Source: Calothrix sp. PCC 7716 | Lineage (GTDB): Bacteria; Cyanobacteriota; Cyanobacteriia; Cyanobacteriales; Nostocaceae | Direction: 5' to 3' | DNA length: 64,000 bases | Assembly: GCF_019977735.1 (NCBI RefSeq) | Contig: NZ_AP025018.1 | Coordinates: forward strand, 10,978,580-11,042,579 | Part shown: positions 46,466-53,996 of the stretch, one piece after another | How the letters are laid out: each line of letters starts with the position of its first letter | How positions within the stretch are numbered: the first letter of the stretch is position 1 | Notes under the pieces: model-generated | Seen by the model: the letters and a program-made list of their open reading frames with translations, nothing else | Database searches by the model: none | Told to the model about the DNA's origin: nothing | Made by a program: the position numbers and the translations under genes

Positions 46466-47752
46466 GTGAAATTAAAATCAATCTTATACACATTGACCAT
46501 ACTGTGCCTCGGGGTCGGTGCCATTCCTATTGAGACAAAGATTGCATACGCAAATAATAATCAGTCTCAAAGCACGCAGCTTAAGTTAAAAGGTATTCCG
46601 CTTGCTTGTTATATAAGCGTTGGTGAACCTGCTACTGGAGAAGGACCAATTATTTTAGGTCAGGAGTATACATCACAGTATTGGGCAGATGTTTCACTAA
46701 AATATGCTTCGGCAGGAAAGTTTGACCAAGCTATTGAATTAGTCAAACGGATGCAACACGATTTAATACCGCAGCAAACCAAAGTAGCAATTGCAACAAA
46801 ATTAGCAGAGAAAAAGCAATATAACCGAGCTATTCAACTTGTTCAAAGCATAAATGAACCGGGGAGTACTGAGAAAGCACGGGGATTAGTAATAATTGGG
46901 CGCCAGTATGCTAAAGCTGGAAATAAACAACAAGCAGACCGCTTATTTTCGCAAGCTTTAAAGTATGCACGTTCGCTCGCACCAGAGCTACAAGTTTATC
47001 CATTAGCGTATATTGCAATTGAGTATGCAGCAGCAAATCGTTTTACAGAAGCATTGCAACTAGCAAACCGTATTAAAGATGAAGATAGCAAAGCAACGGC
47101 ATTATCCGGAATAGCAGCCGAATATGCAAAACTTGGTAACTTTAATAAAGGTATTCAGCTAGCGCAAACAATTACAGGGGAATATGAACGAAGCAAAGCA
47201 CTAGAGTCTATAGCATCACAGGCAACTATAAGCCAACTTGCTCAACTGCAAAAACTTGCTCTAGCAATAAAAGACGATGCTTACAAGGCGCCTGCTTTAG
47301 CTGCTATTGCCAAAAGATATATTAACGATAGACAAATAGAACCAGCGCTCAACCTAGAAAAAACCATCGTCGCTATTGACCCAGGTGGCTCTGCTTATTA
47401 TGAATTACCAGGCGCCTATGCCAGCAAACAAAGATTTGACGACGCAATTAAACTCGTTAATCAAATGCAAGGTAATGAGTGGCAAGATACAGCACGAGCA
47501 AACGTAATTTTAGAATACGCACGTAATAAGCAGTACGATAAAGCACAAAGCCTAATTAATACCATCACATCCCAATCCGGGAAAAACAAAGCCATTCAAG
47601 CACTCGCTCAAGGATACACAGAAGCAGAACAGTATCAACGTGCATCTGAAATACTCAAAACAGTTCAACCAGGAAATGAAATACAGGCGCCTTACAATCG
47701 CCAACATGACATATCCTTAGTTGAATGTGCCGCAAAAACAACAAGAAAATAA
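46466..47752 (+). CDS. Secreted TPR-like repeat protein
   Basis: These 428 residues have a signal peptide (SILYTLTILCLGVGAIPI, then a likely cut before NNNQSQS). About nine degenerate helix-turn-helix repeats follow. Recurring units are YASAGKFDQAIELVKRMQ, LAEKKQYNRAIQLVQSIN, YAAANRFTEALQLANRI, YAKLGNFNKGIQLAQTI, YASKQRFDDAIKLVNQM and YARNKQYDKAQSLINTI, each of about 33-34 residues. This is a TPR-type scaffold probably located in the periplasm. The start is a GTG; no ATG is near. The partner is unknown. Confidence 0.75.
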   Translation: MKLKSILYTLTILCLGVGAIPIETKIAYANNNQSQSTQLKLKGIPLACYISVGEPATGEGPIILGQEYTSQYWADVSLKYASAGKFDQAIELVKRMQHDLIPQQTKVAIATKLAEKKQYNRAIQLVQSINEPGSTEKARGLVIIGRQYAKAGNKQQADRLFSQALKYARSLAPELQVYPLAYIAIEYAAANRFTEALQLANRIKDEDSKATALSGIAAEYAKLGNFNKGIQLAQTITGEYERSKALESIASQATISQLAQLQKLALAIKDDAYKAPALAAIAKRYINDRQIEPALNLEKTIVAIDPGGSAYYELPGAYASKQRFDDAIKLVNQMQGNEWQDTARANVILEYARNKQYDKAQSLINTITSQSGKNKAIQALAQGYTEAEQYQRASEILKTVQPGNEIQAPYNRQHDISLVECAAKTTRK

Positions 47753-47803
47753 TCTCTTGTGAAGCAGGCATCCCTGCCTGCCTCTTAACATATCACATAA
47801 CCA

Positions 47804-48442
47804 TTATGTTCCCGGACGAGAGCGAAGATTATCGGGTATATGATAGCGGTCGCCTAGTATTTCTAACAACGGACCATTTACATCAAATTTAATCATACTT
47901 ACCGATGCCACTAAAATATTCACCCGATAGCGATAGCGTCCTAAATCAATTCCCAGTAAACTGCAAAGCATAATCCGAATCGTGGCTTTATGGGAAACTA
48001 CTAAAACATTACCTTGGGAATGTTTTTCTTGAATTTCAGCAATTACAGGCATAGAACGGTTAGCAATATCTACCGCAGTTTCTCCACCTATGGGAGCATT
48101 CCAAGCGGGTTCTGTCAACCAGTTTACATAATTATCTGGGTAATTCTCTTGGACAAAGGATTTACTTTTAGTCTCCCAAGAGCCGTAACTACCTTCTCTA
48201 AGCCCGTCACGCAACTGCATATCCATACCGATAGCATCACAAAATGGCTTGGCAGTCGCAATTGTACGCTTCATTGGGCTAACATAAACAGCCTCCCACT
48301 TCAATTTTTGATACACGTCAGCAAAACTAAGAGCCATCTGCATCCCTTCAGATGTCAACTCCGCATCAGTTTCACCACAGAAATTACCACTTTGACTAAA
48401 AGTAGTTTCTCCGTGTCGCAGTAAATATAAATTGAGTTTCAT
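47804..48442 (-). CDS. Histidine phosphatase family protein
   Basis: About 212 residues of the phosphoglycerate-mutase-like superfamily. The phospho-acceptor motif LYLLRHGETTFSQSGNF is at the N-terminus and the second histidine in VLVVSHKATIRIMLC is near residue 160. AELTSEGMQMA and YVSPMKRTIATAKPF complete the pattern. I start at the ATG before KLNLYLL; the frame is open for 73 codons upstream, but that extension is unrelated and has repeat character. The substrate could be a sugar phosphate or a cobalamin intermediate. Confidence 0.87.
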   Translation of the reverse strand: MKLNLYLLRHGETTFSQSGNFCGETDAELTSEGMQMALSFADVYQKLKWEAVYVSPMKRTIATAKPFCDAIGMDMQLRDGLREGSYGSWETKSKSFVQENYPDNYVNWLTEPAWNAPIGGETAVDIANRSMPVIAEIQEKHSQGNVLVVSHKATIRIMLCSLLGIDLGRYRYRVNILVASVSMIKFDVNGPLLEILGDRYHIPDNLRSRPGT

Positions 48443-48650
48443 AAGCTTATTACAATTAGGATAAAGGAGTTTGTACCTAAATAAAATACCATCAACCTTG
48501 TAATCGAATATGTGACACGTAAACAAGATGAAAACTGTTAGCCCAAGCGCATTCTTAGTCAATGAAGAACGCGAACGCCTGTGAAGTATTTTTACCACAG
48601 AGACACTCAAGGGCGCAGAGAGGAAAGAAATTACAGATTGGCGCCAACTT

Positions 48651-49265
48651 TTAATTAGCAAGAGTATCTGTCATAAGTGTCGTTACTAGAATACCTAAAA
48701 TTTTATCTATTTCCTTAATAAAATAATCGCTTTTATCTATAGTAACTGTATTTCCAAGGAGTTTAAGAAATTTCCAATCAGTTCCAGTTGTAACTACACC
48801 ATAAACTTCCTCAATAGGGTTTCCCTGTTGCTGATTAAATATTTGTGCTGCAATCATTGTAGCAATACATTGCCCTAAACCCGATTTAATACTTTCATTT
48901 TTTGCCTCAACAATTGTTACAACAGGACTAGTGATATCATATTGCTCTTGAGAACGACTCAATATAAAATCACATCGTCCTTCTAAACCTTTTTCTGCAT
49001 CAACGTTAAACTCCGTACCAGAAAAAAGACTAATCTGATATTTAAAATAACGCCTTACTTCTATCATGACTGGCATAATAACAAGCTCGGAGCGCGCTTT
49101 TTCCGTATTAATAGCGGTTACTAAAGGCAAATGCTCTGTCAGGATAATGTTAAGATAGTCAGTAGGTGAAACTACCTCTACATTCTGAAATAAATCTTGG
49201 TTCTCAATAACGGTGAGATTAAAGTCCTTTTTGGCTTTATTAAAACTAAAAGCACTGTATGGCAT
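48651..49265 (-). CDS. PD-(D/E)XK-like nuclease family protein, cyanobacterial
   Basis: These 204 residues include GLEGRCDFILSRSQEQ and VVTIVEAKNESIKSGLGQCI at about 92-135, which place an Asp and an E-x-K on adjacent strands, as in PD-(D/E)XK enzymes. QCIATMIAAQIFNQQQG and YGVVTTGTDWKFLKL follow. The family is multicopy in cyanobacteria and resembles predicted restriction-type or transposon-associated nucleases; its function is unknown. The start region overlaps, on the opposite strand, an open frame that leads into the first LRR copy. Confidence 0.65.
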   Translation of the reverse strand: MPYSAFSFNKAKKDFNLTVIENQDLFQNVEVVSPTDYLNIILTEHLPLVTAINTEKARSELVIMPVMIEVRRYFKYQISLFSGTEFNVDAEKGLEGRCDFILSRSQEQYDITSPVVTIVEAKNESIKSGLGQCIATMIAAQIFNQQQGNPIEEVYGVVTTGTDWKFLKLLGNTVTIDKSDYFIKEIDKILGILVTTLMTDTLAN

Positions 49266-49292
49266 ATCGGTTGTTTACAATCTTCTGACTTT

Positions 49293-49769
49293 TTGTGCAT
49301 CTTAATTATAGAGCTTAATTATAGAATAGTTCAGCAGATTTCAAAACTTGAGCTATCAAATTTAGAATATCTTGAAATATGGAGAATACCGCTTAAACAC
49401 TATAATCAGCAATCTATTACTTCTATCATTACTGATAAGTCATTTCCAACACTGAAATATTTGGGTTTACCAAGCAGTGATTGCACTAACGAGCTAGTTA
49501 AAATAATAATCAGTTCTGGAATACCAGAACAATTGAAAGTACTAAATTTATCTATGGGTACTTTAACTGACGAAGGTGCAAATCTTTTATTAAATAGCCC
49601 TTTAATAAATAAGCTACATACTCTAAATGTTTCTGGAAATGTTTTATCTACAGAAATGACTCAACGCTTATCTAAGTTAAATTGCCGAGTCATAGCGGAA
49701 CCACAGTTTGAAATAAACTATAGGGATAGTGCTTTGGAACCTGAGTACTATGACACTCTGTACGAATAA
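49293..49769 (+). CDS. STM4015-like leucine-rich-repeat protein, copy A (C-terminal part)
   Basis: The product of about 158 residues contains LEYLEIWRIPLKHYNQQ, FPTLKYLGLPSSDCTNELVK, LKVLNLSMGTLTDEGANLLL and LHTLNVSGNVLSTEMTQRL, which are leucine-rich repeats of the STM4015 type. It ends YYDTLYE. Full STM4015 proteins are about twice as long; here the first half is missing and no good start exists (TTG at 49293 is the nearest). It is the first of three tandem copies ahead of STM4014-, STM4013- and STM4012-like genes. It may be a shortened but used gene, or a remnant. Confidence 0.65.
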   Translation: MCILIIELNYRIVQQISKLELSNLEYLEIWRIPLKHYNQQSITSIITDKSFPTLKYLGLPSSDCTNELVKIIISSGIPEQLKVLNLSMGTLTDEGANLLLNSPLINKLHTLNVSGNVLSTEMTQRLSKLNCRVIAEPQFEINYRDSALEPEYYDTLYE

Positions 49770-49808
49770 CCAAGGTTATTTATTAAATATTATGTGGAGG
49801 TTGTAACT

Positions 49809-50243
49809 ATGACCTACTTACCCAAACTTCTTCTGACTTTCGTGACGCTTTGACTTGGCGGTTGCCATCATAAATCGACTGAAGACATCAGTACTAAATA
49901 TTTACTTCCTATTTTTGCTGGTCAGGTCTTTCCTAATCTGAGTTACTTGGGTTTGCGTAGTAGTGACTACTCAGACAATATTGCCCAGTGTTTAGCAGAG
50001 TTGCCAACAGTTATTAGCCGTCTTGCAGTACTTGATTTATCTATGGGAACTTTAACAGATAATGGTGCAGAAGCTTTGTTGAATTTTGCTCCCATCAATC
50101 AACTTCATACGCTGGATGTTTCTATGAACAATCTATCCCTAAATATGATTGAAAAATTATCTCAGCTTAATTGTAAAGTAATTGCACCGCAGCAGAATGA
50201 AGAAGCAGAGTTTGGCTCTCGTTGCTGCGCCCTTTATGAATAA
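49809..50243 (+). pseudogene. STM4015-like leucine-rich-repeat protein, copy B, with in-frame TGA
   Basis: A strong GGAGG ribosome-binding site precedes the ATG (49809). The frame reads MTYLPKLLLTFVTL, then TGA (49851-49853), then, still in frame, GGCHHKSTEDISTKYLLPIF and the repeats FPNLSYLGLRSSDYSDNIAQ, LAVLDLSMGTLTDNGAEALL and LHTLDVSMNNLSLNMIEKL, ending RCCALYE. The single stop within an otherwise open 145-codon frame marks decay or an accidental join. The C-terminal LYE is shared with copies A and C. Confidence 0.7.
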
Positions 50244-50351
50244 ATTCTAAAATTTTTTGTTCTTTTTATAATCTTCCAGTTTATGAGCATCTCAATTATA
50301 AAGTGGTGTAGTGGTAAGTAACAATGGCAGACAATCAACCTAGAGATATGG

Positions 50352-50774
50352 ATGGGTGGTAGGAAATATAAACTTAATTTAAATAAAGTTATTAAAAATA
50401 TAAGACCAGTTCTTTTTAGTGAATCATTTCCGAATCTCAGCTATTTAGGAATACGTAGCAGTGAATATGCTAATGAAATAGCTGCTGCTATCGCTCAATC
50501 TTCTTTTATAGCAGAATCTCCTATTGTTGATAATCTAAGAGTACTAGATTTATCAATGGGAAATTTAACAGATGAGGGTTTAGAGGTTTTACTTGATTGT
50601 CCAGCAATCCAAAATTTACATACTCTTAATGTTTCCAACAATTGTGTATCTGAAGAATTTTTTGAGCAAATGGAACAGCTAGCACCACCTGATTGCTTGT
50701 TGATTAAAGATTTTCAAGAGCCAATTGTTGATAGAAATGTTGGTATATCACGTTACTATGCATTATATGAGTAA
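50352..50774 (+). CDS. STM4015-like leucine-rich-repeat protein, copy C
   Basis: The 140 residues contain SFPNLSYLGIRSSEYANEIA, LRVLDLSMGNLTDEGLEVLL and LHTLNVSNNCVSEEFFEQ, and end ISRYYALYE. It lacks the N-terminal half of full STM4015 proteins. The ATG is preceded by a second ATG in another frame; no clear ribosome-binding site is seen. It lies 21 bp upstream of the STM4014-like gene, so the two are probably cotranscribed. LRR solenoids bind proteins or peptides; this could be the partner or substrate of the downstream enzymes. Confidence 0.7.
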   Translation: MGGRKYKLNLNKVIKNIRPVLFSESFPNLSYLGIRSSEYANEIAAAIAQSSFIAESPIVDNLRVLDLSMGNLTDEGLEVLLDCPAIQNLHTLNVSNNCVSEEFFEQMEQLAPPDCLLIKDFQEPIVDRNVGISRYYALYE

Positions 50775-50795
50775 GGCAGGAAGGATTTATAAATA

Positions 50796-51953
50796 ATGCT
50801 AAACTTTATCGCTATTGCAAATCCTGAAAACAGGCGCCTTGGTTTCCTAAAACAAGCACTCTCCCATTTCAATTTACCACCTGCTACCGTTATTCCTTAC
50901 GCGGACTTAATCGCAGGCAAACAAACCCTAGAACAATTCAAGGTGCCTAATACTATTATCCGCTTTGACTCTCCTGAGAGAGACTTTGAAATTGATAAAG
51001 CAATTATTGCCGCAGGTTTTGCCGTACCTGATGACGGACAGCACCAGCGTATAAGTCCTGCCGAAGTTGCTTTCTTAGAGTTTGATAAAGGACGTATTTG
51101 TTATCCTCGTCAATGGTATCTAGGTTGGCGCCATCTTTTACAACAATGGTTGCAGCAACTTCTAGTCCCCTGTGTAGACGGGGTGGGGTTCATGAACCAC
51201 CCCGAAGACATAGCCGTAATGTTCGACAAACCAGCATGTCACGAAAAATTCCGGCGCCATAATATTCCCGTTCCCCGTTCGCTTGGTAAAATTCACAGCT
51301 ACGACCATTTACGCGAACAAATGCAACAACAGGAGATAGACCGAGTATTCGTCAAACTATCTCACGGTTCTGCTGCTTCTGGAGTTGTTGCTTATCAGGC
51401 AAATTCAAAGTTTGAGTCAGCGATAACTACTGTTGAACGAGTGCGAGAAAACGGGGAAACTTTACTATATAACTCTCGTAAAATTCGTAATTATACCCGT
51501 AGAGAAGAAATTGCCGATATCATCAATATTTTAACTGCGGAAGGTGTGCAGGTCGAAGAATGGCTACCCAAAGCGCGCTTACAGGGATGTGGTTTTGATG
51601 TGCGTGTAGTAGTTATCAACGGTGAAGCGCAGCATATAGTTGTCAGGTTGGGCAAAAGTCCAATGACGAATTTGCACCTCGGTAACGAAAGAGGTAATAG
51701 TGAGGAATTACTAGAAAAAGTCGGCGCCGAAAACTGGGAAGCGATGAAATACACTTGTGAACAAGCAGCAAAGTTATTTCCTAGGAGTTTATACTGTGGC
51801 GTTGATTTATTGATTTTACCTGATTGGAAACAACACGCAATTTTAGAAATTAACGCTTTCGGTGATTTGCTACCAGGTATATTATGGAATGGTATGGATA
51901 CTTATACAAGTGAGGTTAAGGCAATATTGCAAAGGAATATAAAAGAGGGTTGA
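50796..51953 (+). CDS. STM4014 family protein (ATP-grasp-like)
   Basis: These 385 residues match the STM4014 family by segments and context. The N-terminal part (FIAIANPENRRLGFLKQALS; PYADLIAGKQTLEQFKVP) is followed by an ATP-grasp-like core, with MFDKPACHEKFRRHNIPVPR, RVFVKLSHGSAASGV, VEEWLPKARLQGCGFDVRVV and HAILEINAFGDLLPG. The last carries the metal-binding E-x-N. ATP-grasp enzymes form amide or ester bonds through acyl phosphates, so this one may modify a peptide or protein. AGGAAGG provides the ribosome-binding site. It follows copy C closely, and STM4013- and STM4012-like genes follow after about 1 kb. Confidence 0.85.
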   Translation: MLNFIAIANPENRRLGFLKQALSHFNLPPATVIPYADLIAGKQTLEQFKVPNTIIRFDSPERDFEIDKAIIAAGFAVPDDGQHQRISPAEVAFLEFDKGRICYPRQWYLGWRHLLQQWLQQLLVPCVDGVGFMNHPEDIAVMFDKPACHEKFRRHNIPVPRSLGKIHSYDHLREQMQQQEIDRVFVKLSHGSAASGVVAYQANSKFESAITTVERVRENGETLLYNSRKIRNYTRREEIADIINILTAEGVQVEEWLPKARLQGCGFDVRVVVINGEAQHIVVRLGKSPMTNLHLGNERGNSEELLEKVGAENWEAMKYTCEQAAKLFPRSLYCGVDLLILPDWKQHAILEINAFGDLLPGILWNGMDTYTSEVKAILQRNIKEG

Positions 51954-51979
51954 TTAGCGCACGTTATCTTTTCTTGGAT

Positions 51980-52344
51980 TCATTCACTTTGTTGTTGCAT
52001 TAAAAACTTTGCTCTTTTAGCTGTTGCGTTTAATTCAGCCTCCACCAAGCTATCTAATTCTGCTTGTAGTTCTTTTGGAAACAACTTTTCTTCATCGCGC
52101 GCTTTACGCCATAATTCCATTAATTCAGATAAGCGTTTTTGCTGTTCGGCGCCAAAAAATTGGTCAGGACGGAAACTTTGCAGTACAAGTACCCCGTTAA
52201 ACTCGGCTTCGCCCAATTGAGTTGTTAAAGCAGCTACATAGCTTGACCAGCAGTTTTACCTATTGACTGCTTGTCACCAGCTACCGCACGATAACACCTC
52301 TGCCCTGAAGCATCCTGTATGGATTGTATAGCTACTGTAGTCAT
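51980..52344 (-). pseudogene. Conserved cyanobacterial small protein, frameshifted
   Basis: From the ATG at 52344 the frame reads MTTVAIQSIQDASGQRCYRA, VAGDKQSIGKTAGQAM and then TAG near 52240. In the neighbouring frame the sequence continues AALTTQLGEAEFNGVLVLQS, FRPDQFFGAEQQKRLSELM and VEAELNATAKRAKFLMQQ. The two parts join naturally at GQA..ALTTQLGEAEFNG, which I recall from a family of about 120-residue cyanobacterial proteins of unknown function. A one-base loss explains the break. Confidence 0.72.
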
Positions 52345-52410
52345 GTTTTTGCCTCAAGCTATTTCAATTATATATTTTACGCAAAACCATAACCAAGCTT
52401 TTGGCTACTT

Positions 52411-52704
52411 TTATACTGGCTTAAGAGCAATCTCTACTTTCTGATTGAGAGCGCAAGCAATTTTTTGAAGCATGGACAATGAGTGTCCCTCGTAATCAGC
52501 ATCCTCAAGTCGTGCAATGACTGGTTGCTTTGTGCCTATTAAATCGGCAAGTTCCTTTTGTGTTAAACCTGCTTTTGTCCTAGCTTCATAAATAAGCTGC
52601 GCTACTGTTGCATTAATTGATGCGACAGCTATCATCTCTTGAATCTCAGAATCGCCATCATTCATCTTTTCGATTATCTTGATAGCATCGCTATTCTTGG
52701 TCAT
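52411..52704 (-). CDS. XRE-type antitoxin (HigA-like)
   Basis: The 97 residues form a helix-turn-helix regulator: IYEARTKAGLTQKELADLIG, TKQPVIARLEDADYEGHSLS and MLQKIACALNQKVEIAL. In small loci of this kind it represses its own operon and binds a RelE/HigB toxin encoded upstream. The toxin gene here (52709-52955) is broken, so this antitoxin is an orphan. Its ATG lies five bases after the old toxin stop. Confidence 0.88.
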   Translation of the reverse strand: MTKNSDAIKIIEKMNDGDSEIQEMIAVASINATVAQLIYEARTKAGLTQKELADLIGTKQPVIARLEDADYEGHSLSMLQKIACALNQKVEIALKPV

Positions 52705-52708
52705 TGTT

Positions 52709-52955
52709 TTACACCTCTATATAAGTATGAATATCAGGATTACTTTCAAACAAAGTTTTGCGTTGTATCGCGCGTTCAATCTCAATATCTGGGACAGGTC
52801 GTCTGAGTTCGTACAAGTAATGCAGCAAGTAGATTGATACGACCTATACAGTTAGCATAACCTTTCCGGTTTTCTTTCAACAGATGTATCAACCATTCAA
52901 GAACAGGAACTTCTCCATCTTCTTCCTTATAGAAAACAACACGTATTTCAGGCAC
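52709..52955 (-). pseudogene. RelE/HigB-family toxin with internal deletion and frameshift
   Basis: A GTG start gives PEIRVVFYKEEDGEVPVLEW, LIHLLKENRKGYANCIGRIN and LLAALLVRTQTT, then a stop. In another frame the sequence reads YELRRPVPDIEIERAIQRKT and LFESNPDIHTYIEV up to the antitoxin. Family members have about 30 more residues in between (the GIYELRV...YRILYFF core). That catalytic core is deleted, so the toxin is dead. Confidence 0.82.
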
Positions 52956-52968
52956 TGCACCATCCTAT

Positions 52969-52986
52969 TATAACAATATTGTTATA
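52969..52986. promoter_or_regulatory. 18-bp perfect palindrome, putative operator
   Basis: TATAACAATATTGTTATA is a perfect palindrome 13 bp upstream of the toxin start and in the spacer before the divergent sulfatase-like gene. Position and symmetry suit a binding site for the XRE antitoxin dimer. If so, the orphan antitoxin may now regulate the STM4013-like gene. Confidence 0.6.
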
Positions 52987-53039
52987 TTAAGTGGTAATCC
53001 CGTGTGCTTTCGATAGCTATAAATTTCTTAATAATTCAT

Positions 53040-53873
53040 ATGTTTAACATGAATCAAATTGTCGGAACTCACGACATATTATTTATAACTCTGGATACTT
53101 TGCGCTATGACGTAGCCAAGGATTTATTTACCAAAGGGCGCCTTCCTAATTTAGCCGCAGTGCTTCCAGAAACAGGTTGGGAGCAACGCCATTCTCCCGG
53201 TAATTTTACTTATGCTGCTCATCATGCTTTTTTCGCGGGTTTTCTCCCTACTCCCATAACTCCAGGTATTCACCCACGTCCTTTTGCTTTGGGGTTTGAG
53301 GGTAGCACTACTACTACAGAAAATACTTGTGTTTTGGAAGGCGCCAATATTGTCGAAGGGTTAGCAGTTAGGGGCTACCATACAGTTTGTATCGGTGGTG
53401 TGGGATTTTTTAATAAACTCAATCCTTTGGGTAACGTCTTGCCGTCGATGTTCACAGAGAGTCACTGGAGTCGAGAGTTAGGAGTAACAAACCCTGACTC
53501 AACAGAGAAGCAGGTAGAACTCGTGCGGCGAATTTTAGAACAAACGCCAAAAAATCAGCGCCTGTTCTTATTTATAAACATTTCTGCCCTACATCAGCCA
53601 AATTATTTTTATCTGCCTAGTGCTAAAACAGATACTATTCAATCACACGGCGCCGCTTTGGAATATGTAGATAGTCAGCTTGGTCAACTTTGGGATGCTT
53701 TACGACAAAGGAGTTCAACATTTTGTATTCTTTGCTCCGACCACGGGACAACTTATGGTGATGACGGATACACTGGACATAGGTTAAGCCATCCTACAGT
53801 GTGGACTGTTCCCTATATAGAGTTTATTTTAGAAGAATTGATCCCCCCAACCCCCCTTAATAAGGGGGGCTAA
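53040..53873 (+). CDS. STM4013/SEN3800 family sulfatase-like hydrolase
   Basis: About 278 residues of the alkaline-phosphatase/sulfatase superfamily. The metal-site aspartate is in DILFITLDTLRYDVA, the nucleophile region in RHSPGNFTYAAHHAFFAG, and the second metal site in CILCSDHGTTYGDDGYTGHR. SHPTVWTVPYIEFIL is a family ending. After it, the last residues (IPPTPLNKGG) are read from a CCCCCC repeat and are foreign. The ATG at 53040 or 53049 is used; the frame is open to a GTG upstream. It sits between STM4014- and STM4012-like genes; the substrate is unknown. Confidence 0.85.
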   Translation: MFNMNQIVGTHDILFITLDTLRYDVAKDLFTKGRLPNLAAVLPETGWEQRHSPGNFTYAAHHAFFAGFLPTPITPGIHPRPFALGFEGSTTTTENTCVLEGANIVEGLAVRGYHTVCIGGVGFFNKLNPLGNVLPSMFTESHWSRELGVTNPDSTEKQVELVRRILEQTPKNQRLFLFINISALHQPNYFYLPSAKTDTIQSHGAALEYVDSQLGQLWDALRQRSSTFCILCSDHGTTYGDDGYTGHRLSHPTVWTVPYIEFILEELIPPTPLNKGG

Positions 53874-53952
53874 GAATGGGGTTATTTCTCTTCTTTTTCA
53901 AGAGAAAACTTAACTCTTGCTCCCCCCTTATTAAGGGGGGCTGGGGGGGATT
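53841..53952. mobile_element. 112-bp MITE-like element with CCCCCC inverted-repeat ends
   Basis: The terminal arms of about 30 bp begin ATCCCCCCAACCCCCCTTAA and are inverted at the other end (TTAAGGGGGGCTGGGGGGAT). Each arm is itself palindromic around TTAATAA. The core (TTATTTCTCTTCTTTTTC) has no gene. One end also occurs at 1465. It lies at the 3' end of the STM4013-like gene and supplies its stop. Confidence 0.82.
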
Positions 53953-53996
53953 ATCATATAATCAAAAACCATATAAATTAACATATTTAAAGCCAA

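Noticed and set aside
19164-50243. Stop-codon recoding as an explanation for in-frame stops
   Set aside because: The stops are TAG, TGA and TAA in different genes and come with frameshifts, deletions and insertions, so decay is simpler.
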